A stretch of DNA of 64,000 nucleotides from Oceanobacillus sp. HTM 045 (GCA_009733745.1 WNWL01000002.1:743182-807181); one strand, 5' to 3'. Shown: positions 43,335 to 52,258, counted from the first letter of the stretch. The notes: generated by a model from the letters alone, not told the origin. Made by a program: numbers and translations.

Positions 43335-44334
43335 AGCGCAGCACGCCGTAATTGAACTGCTTCTGCTGGCGGTCGTAGCTGGTGCCCGGCTGGTCGCCGG
43401 GAATACCGAACAGCACCGCCTCCAGCGCCCGGTCGGCGTCGTAATGGCGCTCGTGGATCGGCAGGCAGAGCTTGGTGAAGGTCATCCGGTCGCCCGGCGA
43501 GGGATCGAGCGCCTCGCAATGGGCGATGCCCTCGTTGACCAGCGAGGTGATCAGCACCCAGTGGTCGCCATACTCGTCGTTCATGTCCGAGCTGTCCTTG
43601 TAGTCCACGTTCGCCGCGACCGGGTTGCCGGTGGCGAGATGCGCGGTCAGCACGTCGATGGCGTTCGACGGCAGGGCCAGCTTGTTGCCGTTGTTGGAAT
43701 CGAACCCGTAATGCTCGCCCTTCATGCCCAGCGCCGGCACGGCGGTCGACATGTTGATGGTGTATTTCCCCGCCCCGAAGGCGCCGGCCTTCTTGCAGAT
43801 GTCGTTGGCCTTGAGCGGGTCGAGGTCCTTCGGCGCGAGGTCCGCGGGCCAGTGCTTGGTGCGGCTGCCGATCACCGTCGCCGCCATGGTCAGGGTGCAG
43901 AGGCAGCAGCCCTTGGCGGCGATCGTCTTCGAGCCGTTGCCGAGGTTCTGGCCGTAGTCGCCCTGCCGGAACACCGCGTAGCCCGCGTTCGAGGCGGCGT
44001 TGTGCACCGCGTCCTCCACCTGCGGGGTCGCCTCCATCGGCGGGATCGCGCTGGTGTCGGGCAGGTTGCCGTTGAGCGCCTTCCAGGTCTGGCCGTTCGG
44101 GTCCACCCTTCCGTCGGCCCAGCTCTCCGACTTGCTCATCGGCCCGGTCTGGAACGCCCGGATCGCGCCGATGGTCAGCCCGCCGCAGTCGCCGTCCTTC
44201 ACCAGCCGGTCCGCGTTCAGCCGCCCGGCGTCGATATGGCCGTTCAGCAGCTCCTGCACGACGCAGGTATCGGCCCAGCGGTTGACCCCGCCCCGGCCGA
44301 CCGAGTTCTGGATGGACTGCGTGGTGATTGACAT
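43312..44334 (-). CDS. C39-like cysteine peptidase with peptidoglycan-binding-like domain, paralogue 1
   Basis: This 340-residue protein has no clear signal peptide. Residues 10-65 resemble a PG_binding_1 repeat (CVVQELLNGHI, then DGDCGGLTIGAIRAFQTGPM). Residues 120-300 resemble a papain-like C39 domain: Cys143/Cys144 in IAAKGCCLCTLTMAA, His258 in EYGDHWVLITSL and Asp277 in EALDPSPGD. That order and spacing match C39-type Cys-His-Asp triads. A conserved tail, YDRQQKQFNYGVLRFMTL, ends the protein. It is about 70% similar by eye to the next protein and may be a cell-wall or peptide hydrolase, possibly exported by a non-Sec route. Confidence 0.6.
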   Translation of the reverse strand: MSITTQSIQNSVGRGGVNRWADTCVVQELLNGHIDAGRLNADRLVKDGDCGGLTIGAIRAFQTGPMSKSESWADGRVDPNGQTWKALNGNLPDTSAIPPMEATPQVEDAVHNAASNAGYAVFRQGDYGQNLGNGSKTIAAKGCCLCTLTMAATVIGSRTKHWPADLAPKDLDPLKANDICKKAGAFGAGKYTINMSTAVPALGMKGEHYGFDSNNGNKLALPSNAIDVLTAHLATGNPVAANVDYKDSSDMNDEYGDHWVLITSLVNEGIAHCEALDPSPGDRMTFTKLCLPIHERHYDADRALEAVLFGIPGDQPGTSYDRQQKQFNYGVLRFMTLEPA

Positions 44335-44546
44335 GAAATGCTCCCCTGCTGACGCCGGGCAGACCTCACCCCCGCGGCGGCGCGCTGCCGCCCCGCAAGG
44401 CCGTGTCCAAGGCCGTGTCCCGGATGAATGTCGTACTGCTCCCGTTGCGCCGCGATACTAGTCCGCCCGCGCAACCGGCGCAGTGTCAATCCTCACAGGT
44501 CCGTGATCGGGGATATCCCGGGACCGGCGGGCGACGGACCCGCCCC

Positions 44547-44567
44547 CCGGGGGCATCGAGCCCCCGG
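44547..44567 (-). terminator. hairpin between the two C39-like genes
   Basis: CCGGGGGC and GCCCCCGG form a perfect 8-bp stem around ATCGA, 50 bases after the stop of the upstream paralogue. No T-run follows. The remaining part of the 283-bp gap shows no gene. Confidence 0.45.
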
Positions 44568-44617
44568 AAGCCGCGCCGCCGGGGGCGGCGGGCAGGTGGC
44601 AGCCTCAGTGCACTGCC

Positions 44618-45646
44618 TCAGTGAACCGCAGCCGACCCGCCCGCCGAGGTCAGCGTCATGAAGCGCACCAACCCGTAGTCGTACTGCTTCTGCTGCCGGT
44701 CGTTGCTGGTCCCCGGCGAGGAGCCCGGCAGGCCGAACAGCACGCCCTTGAGCGCCCGCTCCGCCCCGTCATGCCGCCCGGCATGGGCGCTCGACTTGGT
44801 GAAGCCCATCGGGTGGCCGGAGGCCGGGTCGAGCGAGGCGCAGAACGCCATCCCGTCATTGACCAGCTCGGTCAGCAGCACCCAGTGGTCGCCGGTCTCG
44901 TCGCCGTAATAGTCTACGTTGGCCGCCACCGGGTTGCCGCTGGCGAGGTGGGTCTGGAGGATGCCGATCGCGTTGGAAGGCAGCGGCAGCTTGTTGCCGT
45001 TCATCGGGTCGAAGCCGTAATGCGTGCCCGACATGCCCAGCGCCGGCGCGGCGACCGACATGTTGAGCAGGTAGGAGCCCGAGCCGAAGGCGCCGGCCTT
45101 CTTGCAGATCTCGTTGGCCTTCAGCGGGTCCAGCTCCTTCGGCGCCAGCCCGGCGGGCCAGTGCGTCGTGCGGTTGCCGACCACCGTAGCCGCCATGGTC
45201 AGCGTGGTCAGGCAGCAGCCCTTCGCCGCGATGGAGGTGGAGGAGGAATTGCCGAGGTTCTGCCCGAAATCCCCCTGCCGGAAGGCGACGTAGCCCGCGT
45301 TGCGCGCCGCGTCGTCCACCGCCTCGCCGACGCCGGGCGTCGATTCCATCGGCGGGATCGCGCCGGTATCGGGTACGTTCCCGTTCAGCGCCTTCCAGGT
45401 CTGCCCGTTCGGATCGACCCGCCCGTCGGCCCAGCTCGCGCTCTTGCGCATCGGCCCGGTCTGGAACGCCCGGATCGCGCCGATGGTGAGATCGCCGCAG
45501 ACGCCGTCTTCCACGAGCAGCGCCACGCCGATCGCGCCGATGGATATGTGCCCGTTGAGAAGCTGCTGCACGACCAGCGTGTCGCCCCAGGTGTTGAGCC
45601 CGCCCTGCCCGACGGAATTCTTGATGGACTGAATGGTGTAGGACAT
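44618..45646 (-). CDS. C39-like cysteine peptidase with peptidoglycan-binding-like domain, paralogue 2
   Basis: This 342-residue protein repeats the architecture of its neighbour. An N-terminal PG-binding-like domain (VVQQLLNGHI, DGVCGDLTIGAIRAFQTGPM) precedes a C39-like domain with the paired Cys in IAAKGCCLTTLTMAA, His in ETGDHWVLLTEL and Asp in ASLDPASGH. The tail is YDYGLVRFMTL. The ATG at 45646 has AAGGAG upstream. Each gene keeps its own ribosome binding site and spacer, so this is a tandem duplication with both copies retained. Function is unknown; a toxin or cell-wall hydrolase role is possible but unproven. Confidence 0.6.
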   Translation of the reverse strand: MSYTIQSIKNSVGQGGLNTWGDTLVVQQLLNGHISIGAIGVALLVEDGVCGDLTIGAIRAFQTGPMRKSASWADGRVDPNGQTWKALNGNVPDTGAIPPMESTPGVGEAVDDAARNAGYVAFRQGDFGQNLGNSSSTSIAAKGCCLTTLTMAATVVGNRTTHWPAGLAPKELDPLKANEICKKAGAFGSGSYLLNMSVAAPALGMSGTHYGFDPMNGNKLPLPSNAIGILQTHLASGNPVAANVDYYGDETGDHWVLLTELVNDGMAFCASLDPASGHPMGFTKSSAHAGRHDGAERALKGVLFGLPGSSPGTSNDRQQKQYDYGLVRFMTLTSAGGSAAVH

Positions 45647-45820
45647 CGAAATCTCCTTGTGCCGACCGGCAGCACGCAAGGCCCACGGCGAAAATGCGCC
45701 GCCCTCTTCCCGTGCCCGGCCCTTCGATGTCTCCCCATACGCAGGGACGGCGGGGTTCATCCCCGGAGGGTGAAGATTTTTTCGCGGCCCGAACAATTGC
45801 GGCCCTGCCATCCCCGGTCA

Positions 45821-45978
45821 GCGAGGAGGGCCACGTCCGGCCCTGGTCGGGCGAGGTGCTGCGTGGGGTTTGCATGATTTATACCGGCAAGACCTCCCGC
45901 CCGCTGATCCCCTTGCACCGTTGCAAAACGCCCGGCCCCGGGGGGGGCCGGGCGTGGCCCGCGCTGGTCGCCCGGGCT
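45821..45978 (+). repeat. dispersed hairpin repeat, copy 4 of 6
   Basis: Arms GGGCCACGTCCGGCCCT and GGGGCCGGGCGTGGCCC, with interior TGATTTATACCGGC. Copies 4 and 5 occupy most of the 794-bp gene-free interval 45647-46440; the rest of that interval shows nothing recognisable. Confidence 0.85.
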
Positions 45979-46052
45979 GACGGCTGATGCTGCGCGCAGT
46001 TCAGTGCTTGGGACCTGGCGGAAGTAGAGCAAGCCCCTTCCCCGGAATCTGA

Positions 46053-46211
46053 GTGCGGAGGGCCACGTCCGGCCCTGGACGGGCGCAGTGCTTCGCCCCG
46101 GTCGGCTTGATTTATCCCCGCACCCCCTCCCGCATTCCGATCATCTTGCAGCGTCAGAGAACGCCCGGCCTGGGGGAGGGCCGGACGTGGCCCGCGCTAG
46201 CCGCGCGTGCT
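46053..46211 (+). repeat. dispersed hairpin repeat, copy 5 of 6
   Basis: Arms GGGCCACGTCCGGCCCT and AGGGCCGGACGTGGCCC are perfect 17-bp reverse complements. The interior contains TTGATTTATCCCCGCACC. It lies 74 bp after copy 4, as copy 3 follows copy 2. Confidence 0.87.
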
Positions 46212-46440
46212 GCTGCTGACCGGCTGGCAACACCCCCGAAGAACCCACCCGAGGCAGCCACCGGGAGCCCCTCCCCCGAAAAGGCGAAAAATCACCCGTT
46301 TCGCCCCTGGCGATGAATCGCGGCGCCTTTCGGGAAACGGCCCTCCCCGGAAAGCCATGTCATGTCACCCGCCCGCGCAGTTCACTTCCGCACGGAAAGA
46401 CCGCCCGCGACGGTGAACCCGCCGGACAGTGACACCCGCC

Positions 46441-47244
46441 TCAGCTCTTCAGCCGGTAGCCCCGCCGGATCCAGTGCAGCGCCACCATCCAGAGCGCCAC
46501 GATCAGCCCCAGCGTGACCGCGAAGCCGATCCACGGGTCGCTGTCGCCGGCGCCGATGGTGGCGTGGCGGAAGCCGTCGATCAGGTAGAAGATCGGGTTG
46601 AAATGGCTCGCCACCCGGAACGCCTCGGGCAGGGTCTGGATCGAGTAGAAGGTGCCCGAGAGGAAGGCCAGCGGCGTCACGATGAAGTTGGTGATCGCCG
46701 CCATCTGGTCGAATTTCGAGGCGTAGATCCCCGCCAGAAGCCCCGCTAAGGCGAGGATCGTCGAGCCCGCGACGAGGAACCACAGCGCCCAGAACGGGTG
46801 CTCCACCGTCGCGCCGACGGCAGGAAATATAATGATTCCAATGGCCAGCGCGCAGACTACGCCGCGCACCAGCCCGCCGGCGATGTAGCCGGTCAGGATC
46901 TCTCCGGCCGAGAGCGGCGGCATCAGCGTGTCGACGATGTTGCCCTGGATCTTGGCGATCATGATCGAGGAGGAGGTGTTGGCGAAGGCGTTCTGCACCA
47001 CCGTCATCATCAGCACCCCCGGCGCGAGGAAGACCTCGAAGGGCAGCCCCTCGGTCGGCCCGCGCCGCGCCGCGAAGGCAAGCGTGAAGACCAGCATGAA
47101 CAGCCCCGACGTCGCCACCGGCGCGAGGATGGTCTGGGTCCAGACGCTCAGGAAGCGCCGCACCTCGCGCGAACACAACGTCGCCAGCCCCAGCCAGTTC
47201 ACCGCGCCGAAGCGCCGCTCGCCCATCTGCATAGGTCTCGCCAT
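46441..47244 (-). CDS. ABC-2 family transport permease
   Basis: A 267-residue membrane protein with six hydrophobic segments and ABC-2 features: TLCSREVRRFLSVWTQTILAP near the N-terminus, FANTSSSIMIAKIQGN, and the C-terminal HFNPIFYLIDGFRHATIG typical of YadH/NodJ-like permeases. These export polysaccharides, lipids or drugs with a partner ATPase. No ATPase gene is adjacent, so the partner lies elsewhere. I chose the ATG at 47244, with GGGAG upstream; the longer open frame to 47853 is antisense to gcrA. Confidence 0.88.
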   Translation of the reverse strand: MARPMQMGERRFGAVNWLGLATLCSREVRRFLSVWTQTILAPVATSGLFMLVFTLAFAARRGPTEGLPFEVFLAPGVLMMTVVQNAFANTSSSIMIAKIQGNIVDTLMPPLSAGEILTGYIAGGLVRGVVCALAIGIIIFPAVGATVEHPFWALWFLVAGSTILALAGLLAGIYASKFDQMAAITNFIVTPLAFLSGTFYSIQTLPEAFRVASHFNPIFYLIDGFRHATIGAGDSDPWIGFAVTLGLIVALWMVALHWIRRGYRLKS

Positions 47245-47392
47245 CTGTCGCTCCCTGCCCGCTCCGGAGAAGAATCGTCGCGCCCGCTTGTAACCCGGCC
47301 GCCACGGCTTAAAATAGGGAAGGCGCACGGGACATGCGCCCCCCGGGCACGGCCCCTTCCGGCCCCCGGACCTGACGAAACCGGGAGACATC

Positions 47393-47998
47393 ATGAGCTG
47401 GACTGACGAACGCGTCGAGCAACTGCGTGCCATGTGGTCGGAGGGCATGAGCGCGAGCCAGATCGCCAAGCAGCTTGGCGGCGTCACGCGCAACGCGGTG
47501 ATCGGCAAGGTCCACCGGCTCGGTCTTTCGAACCGCTCGCCCTCGGGCAAGCCCGTCGAGGAGGCGCCGAAGCCGGCCGAGAAGCCCGCGGCCAAGCCCG
47601 CCGCGCGCAGCCGCGCGGAGAAGCCCGCGCCCGAGGCGCCGGTCCAGGCCGCGCCCGAACCCGCCGCCGAGGCCCCCAAGCCGGAGGAGAAGCCGCTGCC
47701 GCAGCGCGTCGCGCCGCAGATCCGCGACGCCTCCGAGCCGCGCGCGCCCGGCCTGCCGACCCCGGAGGAGGAGGAGGCCCGCCTCCAGCTCGCCGAGATC
47801 GAGAAGCTCGCCAAGCGGATCGACCTGATGGAACTGACCGAGCGGACCTGCAAGTGGCCGATCGGCGACCCGAACGACGAGGACTTCCACTTCTGCGGCC
47901 TCGCCTCGGTGCCCGGAAAGCCCTACTGCGAGTACCATGTCGCGGTCGCCTTCCAGCCGATGTCGAACCGCCGCGACCGGGCCCGCCCGTCGCGCTGA
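47393..47998 (+). CDS. gcrA: GcrA cell-cycle regulator
   Basis: GcrA is a sigma-70-associated regulator of alphaproteobacteria that activates promoters with methylated GANTC sites. The 201-residue protein starts with the signature MSWTDERVEQLRAMWSEG and ASQIAKQLGGVTRNAVIGK (DNA-binding helix-turn-helix). An Ala/Pro/Lys-rich linker (about 50-125) follows, then the C-terminal sigma-binding domain with TCKWPIGDPNDEDFHFCG and KPYCEYH. The linker is long for the family. It is the best single marker of the organism's class in this window. Confidence 0.96.
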   Translation: MSWTDERVEQLRAMWSEGMSASQIAKQLGGVTRNAVIGKVHRLGLSNRSPSGKPVEEAPKPAEKPAAKPAARSRAEKPAPEAPVQAAPEPAAEAPKPEEKPLPQRVAPQIRDASEPRAPGLPTPEEEEARLQLAEIEKLAKRIDLMELTERTCKWPIGDPNDEDFHFCGLASVPGKPYCEYHVAVAFQPMSNRRDRARPSR

Positions 47999-48010
47999 GG
48001 CCCGCCTTCG

Positions 48011-48036
48011 CCAGCTTCGCAAGGTTGCGAAGCTGG
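48011..48036 (+). terminator. gcrA terminator hairpin
   Basis: A perfect 12-bp inverted repeat, CCAGCTTCGCAA and TTGCGAAGCTGG, separated by GG, starts 13 bases after the gcrA stop. TTTT follows after 12 bases. The rest of the gap to 48467 holds repeat copy 6. Confidence 0.65.
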
Positions 48037-48142
48037 GAAATCTCTGTTTTCAAACGATAAATGTGTTAACGCGCGCTTGCGGCAGGTGCGCGCGGGGTTC
48101 GTTACGATGACCCGGCCCGGGCTGCCTTCCCTGTTCTGGGGT

Positions 48143-48302
48143 AAGCGCGGAGGGCCATGTCCGGCCCTGGACGGGCGTGGTGCTCCTTAGGGTCTCCTTG
48201 ATTTATACCCGCACCCCCTCCCGCCATCCGATCCCCTTGCAGCGTCAGAGAACGCCCGGCCCCGGGGAGGGCCGGACGTGGCCCGGGCTGGTCGCCCGGG
48301 CT
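48143..48302 (+). repeat. dispersed hairpin repeat, copy 6 of 6
   Basis: Arms GGGCCATGTCCGGCCCT (48152-48168) and AGGGCCGGACGTGGCCC (48268-48284) pair at all positions if one G-T pair is allowed. The interior has TTGATTTATACCCGC. It lies between gcrA and the TVP38-family gene. Confidence 0.87.
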
Positions 48303-48467
48303 GTGGGTGGGTCGGATTTCTGAGTTCAGGTTTCGCCCATCCTGCCCCTCCCCGCCGTTGTAACGCCGGATCAATGCGCCGTGAGGTCTGCACTTTCGTC
48401 ACATTCGCTCGCCTATCTTGCGGTAGGACGGGTCAGGCGGGCCCGGCGAGGCCGGAGACGAGTGACC

Positions 48468-49223
48468 ATGTCAGTCATGCTGGACGAGCGTACCAAGCAG
48501 GGGCGGGAGCCCGAGGAGGGCACCGGCCCCGGTCCGGTCGCGCGCTACCTGCCGATCGCGCTGCTGGTCGCCGGGGCGGGCGTCGCCTGGTACCTGTTCG
48601 GCGACTATCTCAGCTTCGAGACGCTGGCCAACAACCGCGAGGCGCTGATCGAGTGGCGCGACGGCAACTGGGCGCTGGCCGCCGCCGCCTATATCGGCGT
48701 CTACGTCCTGATCGTCGCATTCTCGATCCCCGGCGCGGTCTGGGTGACGCTGGGCGGCGGGTTCCTGTTCGGCACGCTCTGGGGCGGGGCGATGACCATC
48801 TTCGCCGCGACCGCGGGCGCGGTGATCATCTTCCTCGCCGCCAAGGGCTCGCTCGGGCGGCTGCTGCACCGCAAGGCAGGGCCGTGGCTCCGCCGGGTGG
48901 AGGACGAGTTCGCCGCCGGCGAGATCAGCTTCCTGCTCGTGATCCGGCTGGTGCCGGTGATGCCCTTCTTCATCGCCAACCTGCTGCCGGCCTTCCTGAA
49001 CGCGAAGTTCCGCAACTATCTCTGGACCACGGTGGTCGGGATCGCGCCGGGCACGCTGGTCTTCACCTCTATCGGCGCCGGCCTCTCGACCGAGATCGCC
49101 GACGGGCAGCCGCCCGACCTGGGCGTCATGCTGGAGCCGCACGTGCTCGGCCCGCTGCTCGGGCTGGCACTGCTGGCCCTGATCCCCGTCGCCGTCCGCA
49201 AGCTGCGCAACCGCGGAGCCTGA
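48468..49223 (+). CDS. TVP38/TMEM64 (DedA-like) membrane protein
   Basis: The 251-residue protein has five to six hydrophobic segments and the family core: VAFSIPGAVWVTLGGGFLFG, AATAGAVIIFLAAKGSLGRLL and VIRLVPVMPFFIANLLPAFL. Related proteins handle lipid or membrane homeostasis, and in some the substrate is selenite or metal. It is followed after 4 bp by a mercuric-reductase-like flavoprotein, a pairing often seen in proteobacteria. The ATG at 48468 has GGAG upstream. Confidence 0.88.
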   Translation: MSVMLDERTKQGREPEEGTGPGPVARYLPIALLVAGAGVAWYLFGDYLSFETLANNREALIEWRDGNWALAAAAYIGVYVLIVAFSIPGAVWVTLGGGFLFGTLWGGAMTIFAATAGAVIIFLAAKGSLGRLLHRKAGPWLRRVEDEFAAGEISFLLVIRLVPVMPFFIANLLPAFLNAKFRNYLWTTVVGIAPGTLVFTSIGAGLSTEIADGQPPDLGVMLEPHVLGPLLGLALLALIPVAVRKLRNRGA

Positions 49224-49227
49224 TCCC

Positions 49228-50649
49228 ATGACTGACACTCTCACTCCCGACCTCTGCGTCATCGGCGGGGGCTCGGGCGGGCTTTCCGTGGCCGCCGGCG
49301 CGGTGCAGATGGGCGCATCCGTGGTCCTGATCGAGGGCCACAGGATGGGCGGCGACTGCCTGAACTACGGCTGCGTTCCCTCCAAGTCGCTGATCGCCGC
49401 CGCCCGCGCGGCGCAGGCCCAGCGCGACGGCGCCCGGTTCGGCATCGCCCCGCACGAGCCGGAGGTGGACTTCGCCGCGGTGATGGACCACGTCCACGGC
49501 GTGATCGGCGCTATCGAGCCGCACGACTCGGTCGAGCGGTTCGAGGGGCTGGGCGTCACCGTGATCCGGGACTGGGCGCGGTTCGTCTCGCCCCGCGAGC
49601 TCGAGGCGGGCGGCAGGATGATCCGCCCGCGCCGCTTCGTGATCGCCACCGGCTCCTCCCCCGCGGCACCACCGATCCCGGGGCTGGAGGGATCGGGCCA
49701 TCTCGACAACGAGACCATCTGGGACAACCGCGTCCTGCCGGAGCATCTCGTGATCATCGGCGGCGGCCCCATCGGCATCGAGATGGCCCAGGCCCACCGC
49801 CGCCTCGGCGCGCGCGTGACGGTGCTGGAAGCCCAGAAGGCCCTCGGCCGCGACGACCCAGATGCCGCGCAGGTGGTGCTCGACGGACTGCGCGCCGAGG
49901 GCGTCGAGATCCGCGAGGGCGTCGGCGTGGAGCGGGTCGCCCGCGACGGCAACACGGTTTCGGTGACGCTGGCGGACGGCTCCACCGTGTCCGGCAGCCA
50001 CCTGTTCGTCGCCACCGGGCGGCGGCCCAATCTCGGCCGGCTCGACCTCGACAAGGCCGGTGTCGCCCATGACAGGGCCGGGGTGACGGTGACGAAGGGC
50101 CTGCGCTCCACCACCAACAGCCGGGTCTACGCCATCGGCGACGCGGCGGGCGGGCTGCAGTTCACCCATGTCGCCAACTACCATGCCGGGCTGGTGATCC
50201 GCAGCGCGCTGTTCCGCCTGCCGGTGCGGGCGCGCACCGACCTGATCCCGCGCGTGACCTATTCGGACCCCGAGCTGGCGCAGGTCGGCCTGACCGAGGC
50301 GGAAGCGCGCGAACAGCACGGCGAGGTGGAGGTCGCCCGCTTCGACCTGCCGGAGACCGACCGCGGCCACGCGGAACGGCTGGAGGCGGGCTTCGCCAAG
50401 GCGATCATCGGGCGGCGCGGGCGCATCCTCGGCGCGACAATCGTCGGGCCCCACGCGGGCGAGCTGATCCAGGTCTGGTCGCTGGCTATCGCGGAGAAGA
50501 TGAAGATCTCGGCCATCGCGGGCCATGTCGCGGCCTACCCGACGCTGGGCGAGGTCTCCAAGCGCGCCGCCGGCGCCTACTACGCGCCGCGCCTGTTCCA
50601 GAGCGACCGCGTGAAGTGGATCGTGCGCTTGCTTGCGCGGCTGGGCTGA
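49228..50649 (+). CDS. pyridine nucleotide-disulfide oxidoreductase (MerA-like)
   Basis: A 473-residue flavoenzyme with the FAD motif LCVIGGGSGGLSVAAGA, the redox disulfide GGDCLNYGCVPSKSL, an NAD(P) motif VIIGGGPIGIEMAQAHRRLG and the C-terminal dimerisation region ending with AYPTLGEVSKRA. It resembles mercuric reductase and dihydrolipoamide dehydrogenase but lacks the Cys pair at the C-terminus of MerA and the heavy-metal N-domain. It is coupled to the TVP38-family gene, so both probably serve one membrane-linked redox process. The substrate is unknown. Confidence 0.9.
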   Translation: MTDTLTPDLCVIGGGSGGLSVAAGAVQMGASVVLIEGHRMGGDCLNYGCVPSKSLIAAARAAQAQRDGARFGIAPHEPEVDFAAVMDHVHGVIGAIEPHDSVERFEGLGVTVIRDWARFVSPRELEAGGRMIRPRRFVIATGSSPAAPPIPGLEGSGHLDNETIWDNRVLPEHLVIIGGGPIGIEMAQAHRRLGARVTVLEAQKALGRDDPDAAQVVLDGLRAEGVEIREGVGVERVARDGNTVSVTLADGSTVSGSHLFVATGRRPNLGRLDLDKAGVAHDRAGVTVTKGLRSTTNSRVYAIGDAAGGLQFTHVANYHAGLVIRSALFRLPVRARTDLIPRVTYSDPELAQVGLTEAEAREQHGEVEVARFDLPETDRGHAERLEAGFAKAIIGRRGRILGATIVGPHAGELIQVWSLAIAEKMKISAIAGHVAAYPTLGEVSKRAAGAYYAPRLFQSDRVKWIVRLLARLG

Positions 50650-50697
50650 CCCCGATAGCCTGAGTGGCAGTATCGGCCTGCCACTCGGACGAGGGTG

Positions 50698-52107
50698 ATG
50701 TCGCTCCTGCGCAGCCTCTCGGGGCGTCTCCTGCTCCTGACCATCCTGTTCGTCATGCTTGCCGAGGTGCTGATCTTCGTGCCCTCGGTCGCGCGATTCC
50801 GCGAGGCGTACCTGCAGGAGCGGATTCTGCGCGCCAACATCGCCGCGCTGAACGTGATGGCGCGCGGCGACGACGCGATCTCTCCCGGCTTCGCCGAGCA
50901 GCTGCTGCGCAATGCCGAGGTGCTCAACATCGTCGTCCGCGAGGAAGGGCGGCGCGAGCTGATACTCAGCGTCGACGAGATGGTCGAGGTCACGGAGACC
51001 TACGACCTGCGCGACGCGGACGTGTTCACCCTGATCGGCGACGCGCTGGCCGCGATGTTCGAGAGCGAGCCGCAGGTGATCCGCGTCATCGGCCAGCCGG
51101 ACGGGATGGCGAAGGCGCTGGAGATCACGCTCGACACCGGCCCGCTGGTGACCGAGATGCGCGCCTACGGGCTGCGCATCCTGCGGCTCTCGCTGGTGAT
51201 CTCGGTGATGACGGCGGGGCTGGTGTTCCTGACCTTCCGCCGCTTCGTGGTCAGCCCGATCGCCGGGGTGATCGAGAGCATGATGCGTTTCAGCGCCGAT
51301 CCCGGCCGGGCCGACGCGGTGATCCGCCCCCGCTCCCGCGTCGGCGAGGTGGCGGAGGCCGAGCGGGCGCTGGCGGCGATGCAGACCGAGCTCCGCCGCG
51401 CCCTCCACCAGCGCGCCCGTCTCGCGGCGCTGGGCGAGGCCGTGGCCAAGATCAGCCACGACCTGCGCAACATCCTCGCCTCCACCCAGCTTCTCGCCGA
51501 CCGGCTGGAACGGTCCAGCGACCCGATCGTGACCCGCGTCGCGCCGAAGCTCCTCTCCTCGCTCGACCGCGCGATCCGGCTCTGCCAGTCGAGCCTCGAT
51601 TTCGGCAAGGCGGAGGAAGCGCCCCCGGTCATCCGCCAGGTCGACCTCGCCAGCCTCGCCGCCGATGTCGCGGAAGGCCTCGGACTCGACGGCGAGGTCA
51701 CGCCCGTCCGCGCCGTGCTGGAGGTCCCGCCGGGCATGACGGTGCCCGCCGACCCGGAGCAGCTCTATCGCGTGCTGGCCAACCTGATGCGCAATGCCAA
51801 GGAAGCGATCTCCGCCACCGGCAGGTCCGGCACCGTGACCGTGCGCGCCGGCATCGGCAACGGCGTCGCGGAGATCGACATCGAAGACGACGGCCCGGGC
51901 ATGCCCGCCGCCGCGATGGAGCACATCTTCGAACCCTTCCGCGGCGGCGCCCGGCGCGGCGGCACCGGCCTCGGCCTCGCCATCGCGCACGAACTGGTGG
52001 AAGCCGTCGGCGGCCGGCTCGAACTGATCGCCTCGACCACCGCGGGAACGCGCTTCCGCATCACCCTTCCAACCGCGGCAAGCGGACGCGGCAGCGGGAA
52101 AACATGA
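50698..52107 (+). CDS. membrane sensor histidine kinase
   Basis: The 469-residue protein has two membrane segments (about 10-30 and 162-182) flanking a periplasmic sensor of some 130 residues. A HAMP-like linker comes next, then a HisKA motif KISHDLRNILAS with His254, and an ATPase domain with NLMRNAKEAI, DDGPGMP and GTGLGLAIAHEL. It has no adjacent response regulator. The start could be ATG 50698 or the GTG at 50695 directly before it. The tRNA-Arg gene follows 75 bp downstream. Confidence 0.9.
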   Translation: MSLLRSLSGRLLLLTILFVMLAEVLIFVPSVARFREAYLQERILRANIAALNVMARGDDAISPGFAEQLLRNAEVLNIVVREEGRRELILSVDEMVEVTETYDLRDADVFTLIGDALAAMFESEPQVIRVIGQPDGMAKALEITLDTGPLVTEMRAYGLRILRLSLVISVMTAGLVFLTFRRFVVSPIAGVIESMMRFSADPGRADAVIRPRSRVGEVAEAERALAAMQTELRRALHQRARLAALGEAVAKISHDLRNILASTQLLADRLERSSDPIVTRVAPKLLSSLDRAIRLCQSSLDFGKAEEAPPVIRQVDLASLAADVAEGLGLDGEVTPVRAVLEVPPGMTVPADPEQLYRVLANLMRNAKEAISATGRSGTVTVRAGIGNGVAEIDIEDDGPGMPAAAMEHIFEPFRGGARRGGTGLGLAIAHELVEAVGGRLELIASTTAGTRFRITLPTAASGRGSGKT

Positions 52108-52181
52108 TCCATCGGCGCTTGCAAACTCGGAAATCAGCCGCTAGATAGGCGTCCGGTCAGCGCCTCGGCGCAATTGGCCAT

Positions 52182-52258
52182 GCACCCGTAGCTCAGCTGG
52201 ATAGAGCACCAGACTACGAATCTGGGGGTCGGGCGTTCGAATCGTCCCGGGTGCGCCA
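52182..52258 (+). tRNA. tRNA-Arg (anticodon ACG)
   Basis: A full cloverleaf with acceptor arms GCACCCG and CGGGTGC, D-arm AGCTCAGCTGGATAGAGC, anticodon arm CCAGA-CTACGAA-TCTGG, TTCGAAT in the T-loop and an encoded CCA end. The anticodon ACG is read as inosine-CG after editing. It marks the left border of the lower-GC catabolic region. Confidence 0.95.

Noticed and set aside
45757..46032. A protein encoded by the minus strand of the dispersed repeats (shared PGPRPALPGAGR-like and ARPGPD-like text)
   Set aside because: The frame is broken in the 4-kb and 36-kb copies, has no consistent start or ribosome binding site, and its conservation follows from the hairpin arms.
52182..52258. tRNA-Arg as an attachment site of an integrated element
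   Set aside because: I found no repeat of the tRNA 3' end further right and no integrase gene; only the composition change supports an island.
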